NCBI RefSeq assembly: GCF_036250695.1
Contig: NZ_CP109427.1
Location: 310,001 to 374,000 of the forward strand
Direction: 5' to 3'
Source of the DNA: Streptomyces sp. NBC_01497
GTDB taxonomy: Bacteria; Actinomycetota; Actinomycetes; Streptomycetales; Streptomycetaceae
Length of the DNA: 64,000 nt
Shown here piece after piece: positions 53,221 to 62,246 of this stretch; position 1 is the stretch's first letter, and each line of letters begins with the position of its first letter. Below the pieces are notes generated by a model, which was given only the letters and a program-made list of their open reading frames with translations, searched no databases and was not told the DNA's origin. Position numbers and translations under genes: made by a program.

Positions 53221-53507
53221 GAATAAACTCAGACTGGTCCCGGCCGACAAGCGTGTCAAGACGCCTGGCATCGTCGGTGCCACCGATGTGGGGCCGGCGA
53301 ACGTATCGGACCGGGACAGAACCGGGCCGGCCCCGGCCGCATGACCCACCCGAGGAACCGGACGGGCCGGCCCCTCGCCGGCGGCAGGAGGAGCACGGCC
53401 GGTCGGCGGAGTAAGCACAACCGGCACAGTGCGATACTCAATTCTAAGATTGGATTCGGTACGGTGGGCATGTCGGCGGCCGTCGGCTGCACGCGAGGAG
53501 AGGACCC

Positions 53508-54140
53508 ATGACGCGAAGCGCGGGCAACGCCGCAACCGGGGGCAACGCCTGGCAGTGGAGCCGCACCGCGGAAACCCGCCGCGTGCTGTTGAGCGCCGCC
53601 CGCGAGGTGTTCTGCGACAAGGGTTTCGCCGAGGCGAGTGTCGCCGCCGTCGTGGAACGCGCCGACTCCAGCGTCGGCAGTCTCTACCACCACTTCGGGG
53701 GCAAGACCGAGCTTTTCCTCGCACTCTGGGAGGAGCACCAGGCCACCCACGAGCGCAATGCGGTGGCCGCCGTTGCCGCGGCCCGGGCCGCGGGCGAGGG
53801 AGACGATCCGCTCGCCCTGTTCATCGCGGGAGCGCGGGCCTTCCTGGAGGGCTCCTGGCAACGCCGGGACCTGGCCAGGCTGTTCATGGACGGCGACGGT
53901 CCACCCGGCTTCGAACTGGCGAGGCGTACGCGCAGCCGTGAGTGGGTCCGGCAGAACGGAGTGCTGCTCGGCGCCGGCATCGATTCCGTCGACCGGCTCA
54001 CGGTCGCCGTGCTGACCACGATCATCGGCGAGGCGGGCCGCGAGATCGCGACCTGCTCGTCCAAACGCCAGGCCAACAAGGTCACCGAAGCCGCGGTCGT
54101 ACTGATCCGCCGGCTCGGATCGACGCGGGACGAGAGCTGA
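53508..54140 (+). CDS. TetR-family transcriptional regulator
   Basis: The 210-residue regulator begins WQWSRTAETRRVLLSAAREV, then FAEASVAAVVERADSSVGSL and YHHFGGKTELFLALWEEHQA, the complete TetR helix-turn-helix. The C-terminal half is a ligand domain with a FadR-like look. GAGGAGAGGA stands before the ATG. It is divergent from the acyl-CoA dehydrogenase operon and followed 36 bases later by the thioesterase gene. Acyl-CoA is therefore a likely ligand and the island its regulon. Confidence 0.92.
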   Translation: MTRSAGNAATGGNAWQWSRTAETRRVLLSAAREVFCDKGFAEASVAAVVERADSSVGSLYHHFGGKTELFLALWEEHQATHERNAVAAVAAARAAGEGDDPLALFIAGARAFLEGSWQRRDLARLFMDGDGPPGFELARRTRSREWVRQNGVLLGAGIDSVDRLTVAVLTTIIGEAGREIATCSSKRQANKVTEAAVVLIRRLGSTRDES

Positions 54141-54176
54141 CGGACGGACCGTCAGACCACACGAACGGAGGCGCTC

Positions 54177-54968
54177 GTGGCCCAGACGGAGCAGCGGGAG
54201 GCGTTTTTCACCCGGGCGGGGGACGAGTTCCTGCCCGCGGCGCACGCACGCGGCTGGTGGACATCGGGCATGATCCATGGTCGCCTGCTCGGCGGTCTGG
54301 CGGCCAGGGCGCTGGAGGCCGAACATGCGGCAGACGGCCTCCACTTCACCCGGCTGACCGTGGACCTGTTCCGCAACGCGCCGATGGCGCCCCTGCGCGT
54401 TCAGACCCACCGGGTGCGCGACGGACGACGCGTCCGGGTCGCCGACGCCACCGTTCACGGTGCGAACGGCCTTGTCGCCCGGGCGAGTACGGTCATGCTG
54501 CGGCGCAGCGAGGAGCCACCCGGCCACATCCCGGAGACTCCGCCCTGGGACGCCCCACCCCCCGAAGAGCTCTTCGCACCGCGCGAAAGAGTATGGACGG
54601 CCTGGATGTTCGACGAGCACAACGCCTCCGCGAAGGACGGCTGGCGCGGCGACGGCAGGCGCCGGGCCTGGCTGCGCGAGTCGCGTGAGCTGGTGGCAGG
54701 CGAACCCCTGTCGCCGTTCGTACGGGCGGCCCTCGCCGCGGACACCGCGAGTCCGCTCGCCCACAGCGCGGACACCGGCCTGCAGTTCATCAACGCCGAC
54801 TACACCCTGTGCCTGAGGAGACTGCCGCTCAGTGATGCCATAGGCCTGGAGTCGACCGCCCACACCAGCGAGGACGGGGTCGCCGTCGGGCACTGCACCA
54901 TGCACGACTCGGCCGGGCCGATCGGTTACTGCATGACCACAGCAGTGGCCAACCCGTCACCCGCCTGA
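54177..54968 (+). CDS. double hot-dog acyl-CoA thioesterase-like protein
   Basis: The 263-residue protein looks like two hot-dog domains: the first contains WWTSGMIHGRLLGGLAARAL and LTVDLFRNAPMAPLRVQTHR, the second ADTGLQFINADYTLCLRRLP and HTSEDGVAVGHCTMHDSAGP. This matches the TesB-like/4HBT_3 group that hydrolyses acyl-CoA. An Asp is present in NADYTLCL; a full Asp-Ser/Thr-Gln triad was not traced. The GTG start has GGAGG nine bases before it. It is cotranscribed with TetR and would release CoA from dead-end intermediates of the island. Confidence 0.82.
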   Translation: MAQTEQREAFFTRAGDEFLPAAHARGWWTSGMIHGRLLGGLAARALEAEHAADGLHFTRLTVDLFRNAPMAPLRVQTHRVRDGRRVRVADATVHGANGLVARASTVMLRRSEEPPGHIPETPPWDAPPPEELFAPRERVWTAWMFDEHNASAKDGWRGDGRRRAWLRESRELVAGEPLSPFVRAALAADTASPLAHSADTGLQFINADYTLCLRRLPLSDAIGLESTAHTSEDGVAVGHCTMHDSAGPIGYCMTTAVANPSPA

Positions 54969-55025
54969 ACCCCGTGTCCGGGACCGGGCCTGGACACGCG
55001 CCACCGAACCGGCAGGGGGCGGGAG

Positions 55026-55892
55026 TCAGCTGCCCGGCCCGTCCACCCCGCGAACGCGGACGTGCCCGCGGTCGATCACGACCGTCCCGTCGGTCTTGGT
55101 GGTACGAAAGCGTGCGCTGTCGCCGTCGTCCCAGACGGACACGGTCAGCGACTCCCCCGGAACCACCGGACTGCTGAAGCGACCTGACATCGACACGAAA
55201 CGTGACGGGTCCGACGCCGCCAGCGTGTGCAGCAGCGCCCGCCCCGTGATCCCATAGGTGCACAGTCCGTGCAGGATGGGGCGCTCGAATCCTGCCTTCG
55301 TCGCGAAGGCGGGATCACTGTGGAGCGGGTTGCGGTCGCCGGACAGCCGGTAGAGCAGCGCCTGCTCCGGCCTCGTTGGGACGGTGACCTGGTGGTCCGG
55401 CGCGCGGTCCGGCGCGGACCAGTCTCCCTTGGGGCCGCGATCGCCTCCGAACCCGCCTTCACCGCGAACGAACAGCGCACTGCGCGAGGTGATCACCGGT
55501 TCACCGGAGACGGGGTCCACGGCCACCGCCTCGCTGGTCACCAGAGCGCCCGATCCCTTGTCGTACATCCCGGTGACCTTCGATGTGACGCGTACGGTTC
55601 CTGCCGGTGTGAGCGGCCGGTGGAGAGCGAAGGACTGCTCCGCGTGCACCAGCATCGCCGGGTCGAACGTCCCGATGCCTCTGCCGCCGCCTCCTTGCGT
55701 GGCGAGTACCGCGAAGGTCGGCAGGACCTGCTGCCGCACGCCCTGCGAGTTCTCCGTGGTGAAGGCCAGTTCGCACAGCGGGTCGTCCAGGCCCGCGCCG
55801 ACACCCACCGCGTACAGCAGCGTGTCTTTGGACGTCCAGGACCGCTCCACGGGTGCGGACTCGATTCCGATGACACTGCGATCGAGGGTCAT
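55026..55892 (-). CDS. MaoC-family enoyl-CoA hydratase
   Basis: The 288-residue protein is a (R)-specific enoyl-CoA hydratase 2 of double hot-dog type. An N-terminal inactive half (KDTLLYAVGVGAGLDDP) is followed by the catalytic half with LYRLSGDRNPLHSDPAFATK then GFERPILHGLCTYG. The Asp and His of SGDRNPLHSDP are the catalytic pair. It adds water to the double bond made by acyl-CoA dehydrogenase. It is one base after the SDR stop, so the two are translated together, and the SDR would oxidise the hydroxyl formed. Confidence 0.92.
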   Translation of the reverse strand: MTLDRSVIGIESAPVERSWTSKDTLLYAVGVGAGLDDPLCELAFTTENSQGVRQQVLPTFAVLATQGGGGRGIGTFDPAMLVHAEQSFALHRPLTPAGTVRVTSKVTGMYDKGSGALVTSEAVAVDPVSGEPVITSRSALFVRGEGGFGGDRGPKGDWSAPDRAPDHQVTVPTRPEQALLYRLSGDRNPLHSDPAFATKAGFERPILHGLCTYGITGRALLHTLAASDPSRFVSMSGRFSSPVVPGESLTVSVWDDGDSARFRTTKTDGTVVIDRGHVRVRGVDGPGS

Positions 55893-55893
55893 G

Positions 55894-56814
55894 TCAGGTG
55901 CTCTCCAGGGGGGCGCGACCGTTCTGCGAGGCGTTCGGACGGGCCTTGCCCACCATGGCCGGGATCACCTCGTCCAGTTCGGAGAGCTCCCAGCGGGACT
56001 CCTTCTCGGCTCCCGGCCCGGCGTGCCAGCCCTCCGCGACACTGATCGATCCTCCGCGCACGTTGAACACCCTGCCGGTGATGCCGTGGGCCGAGGGACC
56101 GGCCAGCCAGACCACCAGCGGCGCGATGTTCTCCGGCGCCGAAGCGTCGAACGCGTCCGGCGCCGGAGCCACCCGGTCGGGTCGCAGCCCCTTGGTCATC
56201 CGGGTGAGCGCCGCCGGGGCCACCGCGTTCACCGCCACGCCGTAGCGTTCCAGTTCGCGCGACGCGATGACGGTCAGCCCGGCGATTCCCGCCTTGGCGG
56301 CACCGTAGTTGGCCTGCCCGGGGTTGCCGTAAATGCCCGATGAGGACGTGGTGTTGATGACACGTCCGTCCACGCGCACCCCCGCCTTCGCCTGAGCCCG
56401 CCAGTACGCCGCCGCGTGGCGCAGCGGGGCGAACGTGCCTCCCAGGTGCACCCGGATCACCGCGTCCCACTCGTCGGCGGTCATGTTCACGAGCATGCGG
56501 TCACGGAGGATGCCGGCGTTGTTCACCAGGACGTGCAGGTCGCCGAAGCGTTCGACCGTGGACTCCACGAGCCGGCGTGCGCCGTCGAAGTCCGCGACGT
56601 CGTCGCCGTTCGCCACCGCCTCGCCACCGGCGTCGCGGATCTCCCGCACGACCTCGCCCGCAGGGCCGGACGAAGCGCCGCTGCCGTCGACCTCCGCTCC
56701 CAGGTCGTTGACCACCACCCGTGCTCCCTGTCGTGCGAACTCCAACGCGTGCCCGCGACCGATCCCGCGCGCCGCACCCGTGACGATCACCACCCGGCCG
56801 TCCATGACGCCCAT
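55894..56814 (-). CDS. SDR 3-hydroxyacyl-CoA dehydrogenase
   Basis: The 306-residue protein has the classical SDR layout: VTGAARGIGRGHALEFARQG, ARVVVNDLGAEVDGSG, VLVNNAGILRDRMLVNM, catalytic Ser in NTTSSSGIYGN, and YGAAKAGIAGLTVIAS with Tyr and Lys. It resembles the dehydrogenase part of peroxisomal multifunctional protein 2 (HSD17B4), which fits its coupling to MaoC hydratase. Together they perform hydration and oxidation of the beta-carbon. The RBS is AGGACGT. The promoter region holds a palindrome like that before the acyl-CoA dehydrogenase. Confidence 0.93.
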   Translation of the reverse strand: MGVMDGRVVIVTGAARGIGRGHALEFARQGARVVVNDLGAEVDGSGASSGPAGEVVREIRDAGGEAVANGDDVADFDGARRLVESTVERFGDLHVLVNNAGILRDRMLVNMTADEWDAVIRVHLGGTFAPLRHAAAYWRAQAKAGVRVDGRVINTTSSSGIYGNPGQANYGAAKAGIAGLTVIASRELERYGVAVNAVAPAALTRMTKGLRPDRVAPAPDAFDASAPENIAPLVVWLAGPSAHGITGRVFNVRGGSISVAEGWHAGPGAEKESRWELSELDEVIPAMVGKARPNASQNGRAPLEST

Positions 56815-56871
56815 ACGTCCTCCCGTCCACGACTCGGTCCCGGCGCCGCGGTTCCGCGGAGCCGGTCAATG

Positions 56872-56888
56872 CTAGAATCACTTTCTAA
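56872..56888. promoter_or_regulatory. TetR-type site before the SDR-MaoC operon
   Basis: CTAGAATCACTTTCTAA is an inverted repeat in which TAGAA and TTCTA match exactly around a five-base core. It lies 58 bases before the SDR start and matches the site at 53204-53220 in ten of its end positions. Confidence 0.55.
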
Positions 56889-57559
56889 AAAGAGTCTCGG
56901 TATGGCGGATCGATGTCAACCCTCGGGCTGGGAAAGCGACTTACGACCAAGATCCGACGCTGCGCCTCGGGCACCTCGCTCCCCGACCCTCGCGGCCGAC
57001 GATGAGGGACGGTGAACGGCCGGGTCGCACCCTCCGCTTCCTCCTGCCGCGCTTTCGCCGCAGGGAGCGAGCAGACCCGCGGGACACCGAGACCCGCGGG
57101 ACAGCGGAAGAGGCCGCTGCTGTGCTCGTGCACGAACCGAACCCCGGGCGAAGGCGTGCGGCGAGGCGCAAACGACATCGCCGACGCCACGCGAGGGCTC
57201 AACTCGGCGTCGCTGAGCGCTACCTGTGCGGCGCCTTCCCGGCGCCGCCGATCGAGCAGGACGTCGGGGCACGGAGGGCAGCGGGCCCGGTCGCCGGCCG
57301 CAGACGTGCCGAAGCCGGCGCCGCTCGGAGGCGATATCCGAGCGTCGCCGGCATGACGACAACAGGGATGGCCGGTTCGGCGTCACCGTGCGTGGTCGTG
57401 ATTCTCGTGCCGGGCCGCTACGGAGCCGACGACGGCGCGGCCTTCAGCCCGTCGTCGATCCGGGTGCGGGGTGCCGAGGCGAAGGGTGTCCGGGACTGTC
57501 TTCACCCACGGGTGCGGAGCACCCTCCCGCCCTGCTCGCAGCCAATCCCCCGGACTTGC
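56889..57559. other. intergenic region with a direct repeat
   Basis: No gene is supported. GACCCGCGGGACA occurs at 57074-57086 and again at 57091-57103, each copy containing the eight-base palindrome CCCGCGGG. The two could pair as adjacent stems near the 3' side of the ROK operon. Confidence 0.45.
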
Positions 57560-58576
57560 TCAACCAGGCACCGCGGAGCCAGCCGACTCCGGTGCCTTCG
57601 CGGCACCCGAAGCCGCCGGGGCCCCCGCCGTGCCGGTTGCCGTCAGTTCCGTGCGGGTGCGGGAGGCCGCGCCGACGGCGACAGCGCTGCTGCCCAGTGC
57701 CGCCCTGACCAGGGTGATCGGAACGCCGCTGACGGGCGGTTCTGCCGCGAGTGCCGCGAGGATGCGCGGTTCCAGCAGGTGCCAGGCGCCGCTGACACCG
57801 CCGCCCACGACGACAGTCGTCACATCGGCCACCCCCGCGACGATGACGATGGCGCGGGCGAGTGCCGCGCCCGCGGCGTCGAACACGGCGAGCGCGTCGG
57901 CGTCGCCGCGGCCGGCCGCCGCGCCGACCTGCTTCGCCGTCGCGATGTTTCCCGTCCGCTCCCGGTACCGGGCGGCGATGGACCGGCCGGACGCGAGGGT
58001 CTCCAGGTGGCCGTGCCCGCCGCACGTACAGCGGATGTCGCCGAAGCCCGGGACGTGGCCGATCTCGCCCGCGGCTCCGTGCAGACCCTCGAAGAGCTCG
58101 CCGCCCAGCCAGAGCGCCCCGCCGACGCCGGTGCCGAGCATGATGCCCAGCGCGTACGGTTCGCCCGCGACAGCGCCCCTCGACGCCTCGCCGCGCAGGA
58201 ACGCGTTGACGTCGTTGTCGAGGAACGCGGGCACGCCGAGTGCGGCCTCGACGGTCTTGGTGACCGCGAAGCCGGCCCAGCCGGTGAAGGAGTCGCTCGC
58301 GACGAGGATGTGCCCTGTCCGGGCGTCGACGACGCCCGCGGCGCCGACACCGACGCCCGTCAGCCGTGCGGCGGGTGTCCTGTCGAGAAGGCCTCGCAGC
58401 GCTCCGAGGGCGGCGCCGACCATGGCGTCACCGCCTTCGGCCGCGGGAGTGGGGACTTCGGCACGGTCGACCACGTCGAGACCGTCCGTGCAGAGCACGA
58501 CCTGGGTGGTCGTACCCCCGATGTCGATCCCCGCGTACAGCTCGCGCGGGGTCCCAGGGTCGGTCGACGAGCTCAC
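57560..58576 (-). CDS. ROK-family sugar kinase
   Basis: The 338-residue protein has the ROK phosphate-binding start YAGIDIGGTTTQVVLCTDG, catalytic Asp in FLDNDVNAFLRGEA, GIMLGTGVGGALWLGGE and GAAGEIGHVPGFGDIRCTCG with the zinc-binding His of EIGH. The zinc motif is CTCGGHGHLE, with His where the fourth-ligand Cys usually stands. ROK enzymes phosphorylate glucose, N-acetylglucosamine or N-acetylmannosamine. The GTG start overlaps the ABC ATPase stop by three bases, so it is the last gene of the importer operon. This suggests that the imported compound yields a sugar phosphorylated here. About 25 Ala/Thr/Gly-rich residues form a loose tail. Confidence 0.92.
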   Translation of the reverse strand: MSSSTDPGTPRELYAGIDIGGTTTQVVLCTDGLDVVDRAEVPTPAAEGGDAMVGAALGALRGLLDRTPAARLTGVGVGAAGVVDARTGHILVASDSFTGWAGFAVTKTVEAALGVPAFLDNDVNAFLRGEASRGAVAGEPYALGIMLGTGVGGALWLGGELFEGLHGAAGEIGHVPGFGDIRCTCGGHGHLETLASGRSIAARYRERTGNIATAKQVGAAAGRGDADALAVFDAAGAALARAIVIVAGVADVTTVVVGGGVSGAWHLLEPRILAALAAEPPVSGVPITLVRAALGSSAVAVGAASRTRTELTATGTAGAPAASGAAKAPESAGSAVPG

Positions 58577-60270
58577 GCGACGCCGTCCGATCCGCCGGCG
58601 GCCGCGAGGCGTTCCGCCCGGCGCTGCCGCTGCCTCACCGGGTCCGGTACGGGCACGGCGGCCAGGAGCCTGCTCGTGTAGTCGCTCTCGGGGTGCATGA
58701 GAGTGGTCTTCGTGGGCCCCTGTTCCTCGATGCGTCCGAGGCGCATGACGACGACGCGTTCCGCGAACTGCTGCACCACGGCCAGGTCGTGGGAGACGAA
58801 CAGGCAGGCGAAGCCGAGTTCGTCCTGGAGCTCGGTGATCACTTCGAGGACCGTCTCCTGGACACTCACGTCGAGGGCGCTGGTGGGTTCGTCCGCGACG
58901 AGGAGCCGCGGGTCGAGAACGAGTGCCCTCGCGAGGCTGACGCGCTGGCGCTGGCCTCCGGACAGTTCGCGTGGCGCTCGCTGGGCGAACGAGCGTGGCA
59001 GGCGCACCCGTTCGAGGATGTCCCCGACCCGCGCCGCGCGTTCCCGGGCGGACATGCCGCTCCGGTGGACGCGCAGCGGTTCGGCGATGCACTCGGCGAC
59101 GGTCATGCGGGCGTCGAGCGAGGCGACCGGGTCCTGGAGGACGACGCCGATGCCCGCGCGCATGGCGTGCCGGTCGCGCCGGCGCGTCTTGTGCAGGTCG
59201 GATCCGAAGAGGTGCACCGCACCCTCCGAGGGAGTGATGAGGCCGAGCGCGACGCGGGCCGCCGTCGACTTGCCGGACCCCGACTCGCCGACGAGGCCGA
59301 CCGTCTCGCCCGGCCGCACGACGAGGGAGACGCCGTCGAGCGCCCGTACCGCCCGGCGGCCGCGGCCGAAGACGACCGAGACCTCCCGGAGGTCCACGAC
59401 GGGCTCGGGAAGGGCGGGTCCCTCCTGTACAGCGGCGGGGCCCTCTCCTCCTTCCGCCACCGTGAGGCGCGGGACCGCGGCGAGCAGCCGCTTGGTGTAC
59501 TCGTGGGTGGGCCGCAGCAGGACGTCCTCGACGGTGCCGGTCTCGACGATCTCGCCCTTGAGCATCACGGCGACCCGGTCGGCGAAATCGGCGACGACTC
59601 CCATGTTGTGGGTGACGAGGAGTACTCCCGTGCCCGAGCCGACGGTGAGTTCGCGCAGCAGGTCGAGGATCTCGGCCTGCACGGTGACGTCGAGCGCGGT
59701 GGTCGGCTCGTCGGCGATCAGCACCTTGGGGTCGTTGGCGATGGCCATCGCGATGACGACCCGCTGGCGTTGGCCGCCGGAGAGCTCGAACGGGAATGCC
59801 GACGCGCGGCGTTCCGGATCGGGGATGCCGACGCGGCGCAGCAGGTCCACTGCCGCGGCCGCGGCCTCCTTGGCCGGTACGTCCCGGTGGTTGGTGATGA
59901 CTTCGGCTATCTGGGCGCCGACCCGTGTGAGGGGGTCGAGCGCGGTGGCCGGCTCCTGGAACACCATGGAGACGGTGCTCCCCCGCAGCCGGGCGAGGTC
60001 GGGTTCGGTGGCGGCGACGACGTCGTTGCCGTCGACCGAGGCGCTGCCCGTGGCGCGTGCGTTGCCGGGCAGAAGCCCGATCGAGGCGAGCGCGACGGTC
60101 GATTTCCCGGAGCCCGACTCGCCGACCAGGGCGAGCGTCTCGCCGGGGCGTACCTGGAGCGACACACCGCGCACGGCAGGTACCTCGCCGGTCTCGGTGG
60201 TGAACGTGACACCGAGGTCGTCGAGTTCGAGTATGGGCTCCGTTGCGGCGGAGCGTTCTGCGGCGGTCAT
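58573..60270 (-). CDS. ABC importer ATPase, fused double NBD (DppD-DppF type)
   Basis: The 565-residue protein carries two complete nucleotide-binding domains. The first (about 15-270) has LALVGESGSGKSTVALASIG, LSGGQRQRVVIAMAIA and VLIADEPTTALDVTVQ. The second (about 295-545) has VGLVGESGSGKSTAARVALG, ELSGGQRQRVSLARALVLDP and LLVADEPTSALDVSVQE. Peptide importers usually have two separate ATPase genes; fusion is common in actinobacteria and in Gsi/Ydd-type systems. It overlaps the permease gene by four bases and the ROK gene by four. It powers uptake by the two permeases and the lipoprotein encoded upstream. Confidence 0.95.
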   Translation of the reverse strand: MTAAERSAATEPILELDDLGVTFTTETGEVPAVRGVSLQVRPGETLALVGESGSGKSTVALASIGLLPGNARATGSASVDGNDVVAATEPDLARLRGSTVSMVFQEPATALDPLTRVGAQIAEVITNHRDVPAKEAAAAAVDLLRRVGIPDPERRASAFPFELSGGQRQRVVIAMAIANDPKVLIADEPTTALDVTVQAEILDLLRELTVGSGTGVLLVTHNMGVVADFADRVAVMLKGEIVETGTVEDVLLRPTHEYTKRLLAAVPRLTVAEGGEGPAAVQEGPALPEPVVDLREVSVVFGRGRRAVRALDGVSLVVRPGETVGLVGESGSGKSTAARVALGLITPSEGAVHLFGSDLHKTRRRDRHAMRAGIGVVLQDPVASLDARMTVAECIAEPLRVHRSGMSARERAARVGDILERVRLPRSFAQRAPRELSGGQRQRVSLARALVLDPRLLVADEPTSALDVSVQETVLEVITELQDELGFACLFVSHDLAVVQQFAERVVVMRLGRIEEQGPTKTTLMHPESDYTSRLLAAVPVPDPVRQRQRRAERLAAAGGSDGVA

Positions 60271-61184
60271 CCGCGTCCCCTCACGTCGAAAGCGTCCCGC
60301 AGGCCGTCGCCGATGGCGTTGAACGCGCAGACCACGAGGATGATGGCGAGGCCGGGCGGCAGGATGAGCCACCAGCGGCCGGAATACGCGGCGGTCAGGC
60401 CCGCCGACAGCATCCCGCCCCAGTCGGTGGCGGGTGGCTGCGCGCCCAGCCCCAGGTAGGACACGTACGCGACGAGCAGGATCGCGTCGGCCACCTGGAA
60501 GGTCGCGGCGACCACGATCGTGGAGATCGAGTTCGGCAGGATGTGCCGGCCGATGGCGCGGGTGTGGCCGCCGCCGATCGCGCGCAGGGTGAGGACGTAG
60601 TCCCGGTTCTTCAGGGTCAGCGTCTCGGCACGGATGAGGCGGGAGGGCACCAGCCAGGACACGAAGCCGATGATCACGATGAGCCCGGGGACGCCCGGGT
60701 TAGATATGGCCGAGATGACCAGCAGGATGAACAGCGCGGGGATCGCGATGCCGGCGTCGACGACGCGCATCATCGCCGCGTCGACCCAGCCGCCCGCGTA
60801 TCCGGCCGCGGCGCCCCACAGGGTGCCGATGACGGTCGCGAGGACACCGGCCGCGAGGCCGACGAGCAGCGAGACCTTGCCACCGAACATCAGCCGGCCC
60901 AGTTCGTCGTGGCCGACGGCGTCGGTGCCGAGCAGGTGGCTACCGCTCGGTTTCAGGTTCACCTGGTGCAGCAGTGTGTGGGTCTGGTCGGTCGAGTAGA
61001 GGAGCGGCCCGACGAAGCAGAACAGGAAGAACACGACGACGGCCACGAGCCCGATGACGGCGAGCCGGTTCTTCGTGAACCTGCGCACCGCGAGGCGGAA
61101 GCCGGTGGTCCCGGCCGCTTCGGGGTCCGTCTCGGCGGACGCCCCTGTGCCGGGCGCCTGGCCCGGCTGCAGTACGGCGCTCAT
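60267..61184 (-). CDS. ABC importer permease, DppC type
   Basis: The 305-residue membrane protein has an N-terminal helix (LAVIGLVAVVVFFLFCFVGP), the OppC-type periplasmic piece with HLLGTDAVGHDELGRLMFGG, and five further helices. The EAA motif for ATPase contact is in YVLTLRAIGGGHTRAIGRHI (residues about 195-214). GGAAGG stands before the ATG at 61184. Its ends overlap the ATPase and DppB-type genes by four bases each. It forms the channel with the DppB-type permease. Confidence 0.93.
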   Translation of the reverse strand: MSAVLQPGQAPGTGASAETDPEAAGTTGFRLAVRRFTKNRLAVIGLVAVVVFFLFCFVGPLLYSTDQTHTLLHQVNLKPSGSHLLGTDAVGHDELGRLMFGGKVSLLVGLAAGVLATVIGTLWGAAAGYAGGWVDAAMMRVVDAGIAIPALFILLVISAISNPGVPGLIVIIGFVSWLVPSRLIRAETLTLKNRDYVLTLRAIGGGHTRAIGRHILPNSISTIVVAATFQVADAILLVAYVSYLGLGAQPPATDWGGMLSAGLTAAYSGRWWLILPPGLAIILVVCAFNAIGDGLRDAFDVRGRG

Positions 61185-62140
61185 GAGCGACCTTCCTTCA
61201 CTCGTGGATCGATGAGGCGCTGCACGACGTCGGCGAGGAGCGTGCCGACGACGGTCGCGACCGCGATGACGAGGACGCAGCCGAGCAGCACCGGGTAGTC
61301 GGAGGACTGCGCCGCGGACCAGAACAGCAGGCCCATTCCCGGGTAGTTGAACAGCTGCTCGACGACGAGCGATCCGCCGAAGACGACCGGCACGTAGTAA
61401 CCGAGCATGGCCACGACGGACGTGAGGGAGTTGCGGAACACGTGGCGCCACAACAGGGAGCGCCCACGCGAGCCCCCCGCGCGTGCTGTGCGCACGTAGT
61501 CCTCGGAAAGGTTCTCCAGGGTGGCCGCGCGCATGTAGCGGCTGAAGACGGCGACCATGGAGGCCGCGCCCGCGACGACCGGCAGGACCAGGCCCTGGGG
61601 GTCGGCGAAGACCTGCGCGAGTGTGTCGCCCTGGGGCGCCTGCGGCGGGAGGATCGGCAGGATCTGGCTGAACACCAGCACCAGGATGAGGCCCAGGAAG
61701 TAGACGGGCGTCGAGTAGGCGATGAAGCTGAGCGTCGTGGCGACGTAGTCGACGGCCTTGTTGCGTCGTACGGCCTGCCACATGCCCAGCGGGATGGCCA
61801 GCAGCAGCCCGATGACCGCCGAGAGCACGGTCAGCACGAGGGTCTTCGGCAGACGCTGCACGATGAGCTGCGACACCGGTTCGTTCAGGGTGTACGAGGT
61901 GCCGAAGTCACCGTGCAGAAGGCGGCCGAGGTAGTAGACGTACTGCACGGGCAGCGACTTGTCGAGGCCCTGATCGTGGTTGAAGTCAGCCAGTTGCTGA
62001 GCCGAGGCCTGGGGCCCCAGGATGCCGCGGGCTGGGCCGCCGGGCAGCGCGTGCAGCAGGCAGAACACCACGATCGTGACGATGAAGATCACGACGATGG
62101 CCTGCAGGACACGCCGGGTCAGGTACAGAAAGGTCGTCAT
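61181..62140 (-). CDS. ABC importer permease, DppB type
   Basis: The 319-residue membrane protein has the DppB start FLYLTRRVLQAIVVIFIVTI, VFCLLHALPGGPARGILGPQ, and VQYVYYLGRLLHGDFGTSYT before five helices. The EAA loop is in LSEDYVRTARAGGSRGRSLL. It overlaps the DppC-type gene by four bases. Between it and the upstream lipoprotein gene there are 106 bases with a large hairpin, so expression of permeases is probably lower than that of the binding protein. Confidence 0.93.
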   Translation of the reverse strand: MTTFLYLTRRVLQAIVVIFIVTIVVFCLLHALPGGPARGILGPQASAQQLADFNHDQGLDKSLPVQYVYYLGRLLHGDFGTSYTLNEPVSQLIVQRLPKTLVLTVLSAVIGLLLAIPLGMWQAVRRNKAVDYVATTLSFIAYSTPVYFLGLILVLVFSQILPILPPQAPQGDTLAQVFADPQGLVLPVVAGAASMVAVFSRYMRAATLENLSEDYVRTARAGGSRGRSLLWRHVFRNSLTSVVAMLGYYVPVVFGGSLVVEQLFNYPGMGLLFWSAAQSSDYPVLLGCVLVIAVATVVGTLLADVVQRLIDPRVKEGRS

Positions 62141-62200
62141 GTGTCATCCGGCCGGTTCGGTTCGGGGGAACGGGGCGGGCGGTGCCCGGTGGTCCGCGAG

Positions 62201-62232
62201 GGCGCCGGCCCGCTCATGAGCGGGCCGGCGCC
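62201..62232 (-). terminator. strong intercistronic hairpin
   Basis: A perfect 32-base palindrome with 16-base arms, beginning GGCGCCGGCCCGCTCA, lies between the lipoprotein stop and the DppB-type start. There is no T run. It probably ends or stabilises the abundant lipoprotein transcript, letting some readthrough reach the permeases. Confidence 0.7.
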
Positions 62233-62246
62233 GTGGGACGCGGTCG

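Noticed and set aside
57002..58681. Long plus-strand frame opposite the ROK kinase
   Set aside because: Antisense to a gene with full ROK motifs and composed of low-complexity Arg/Gly/Ala runs.
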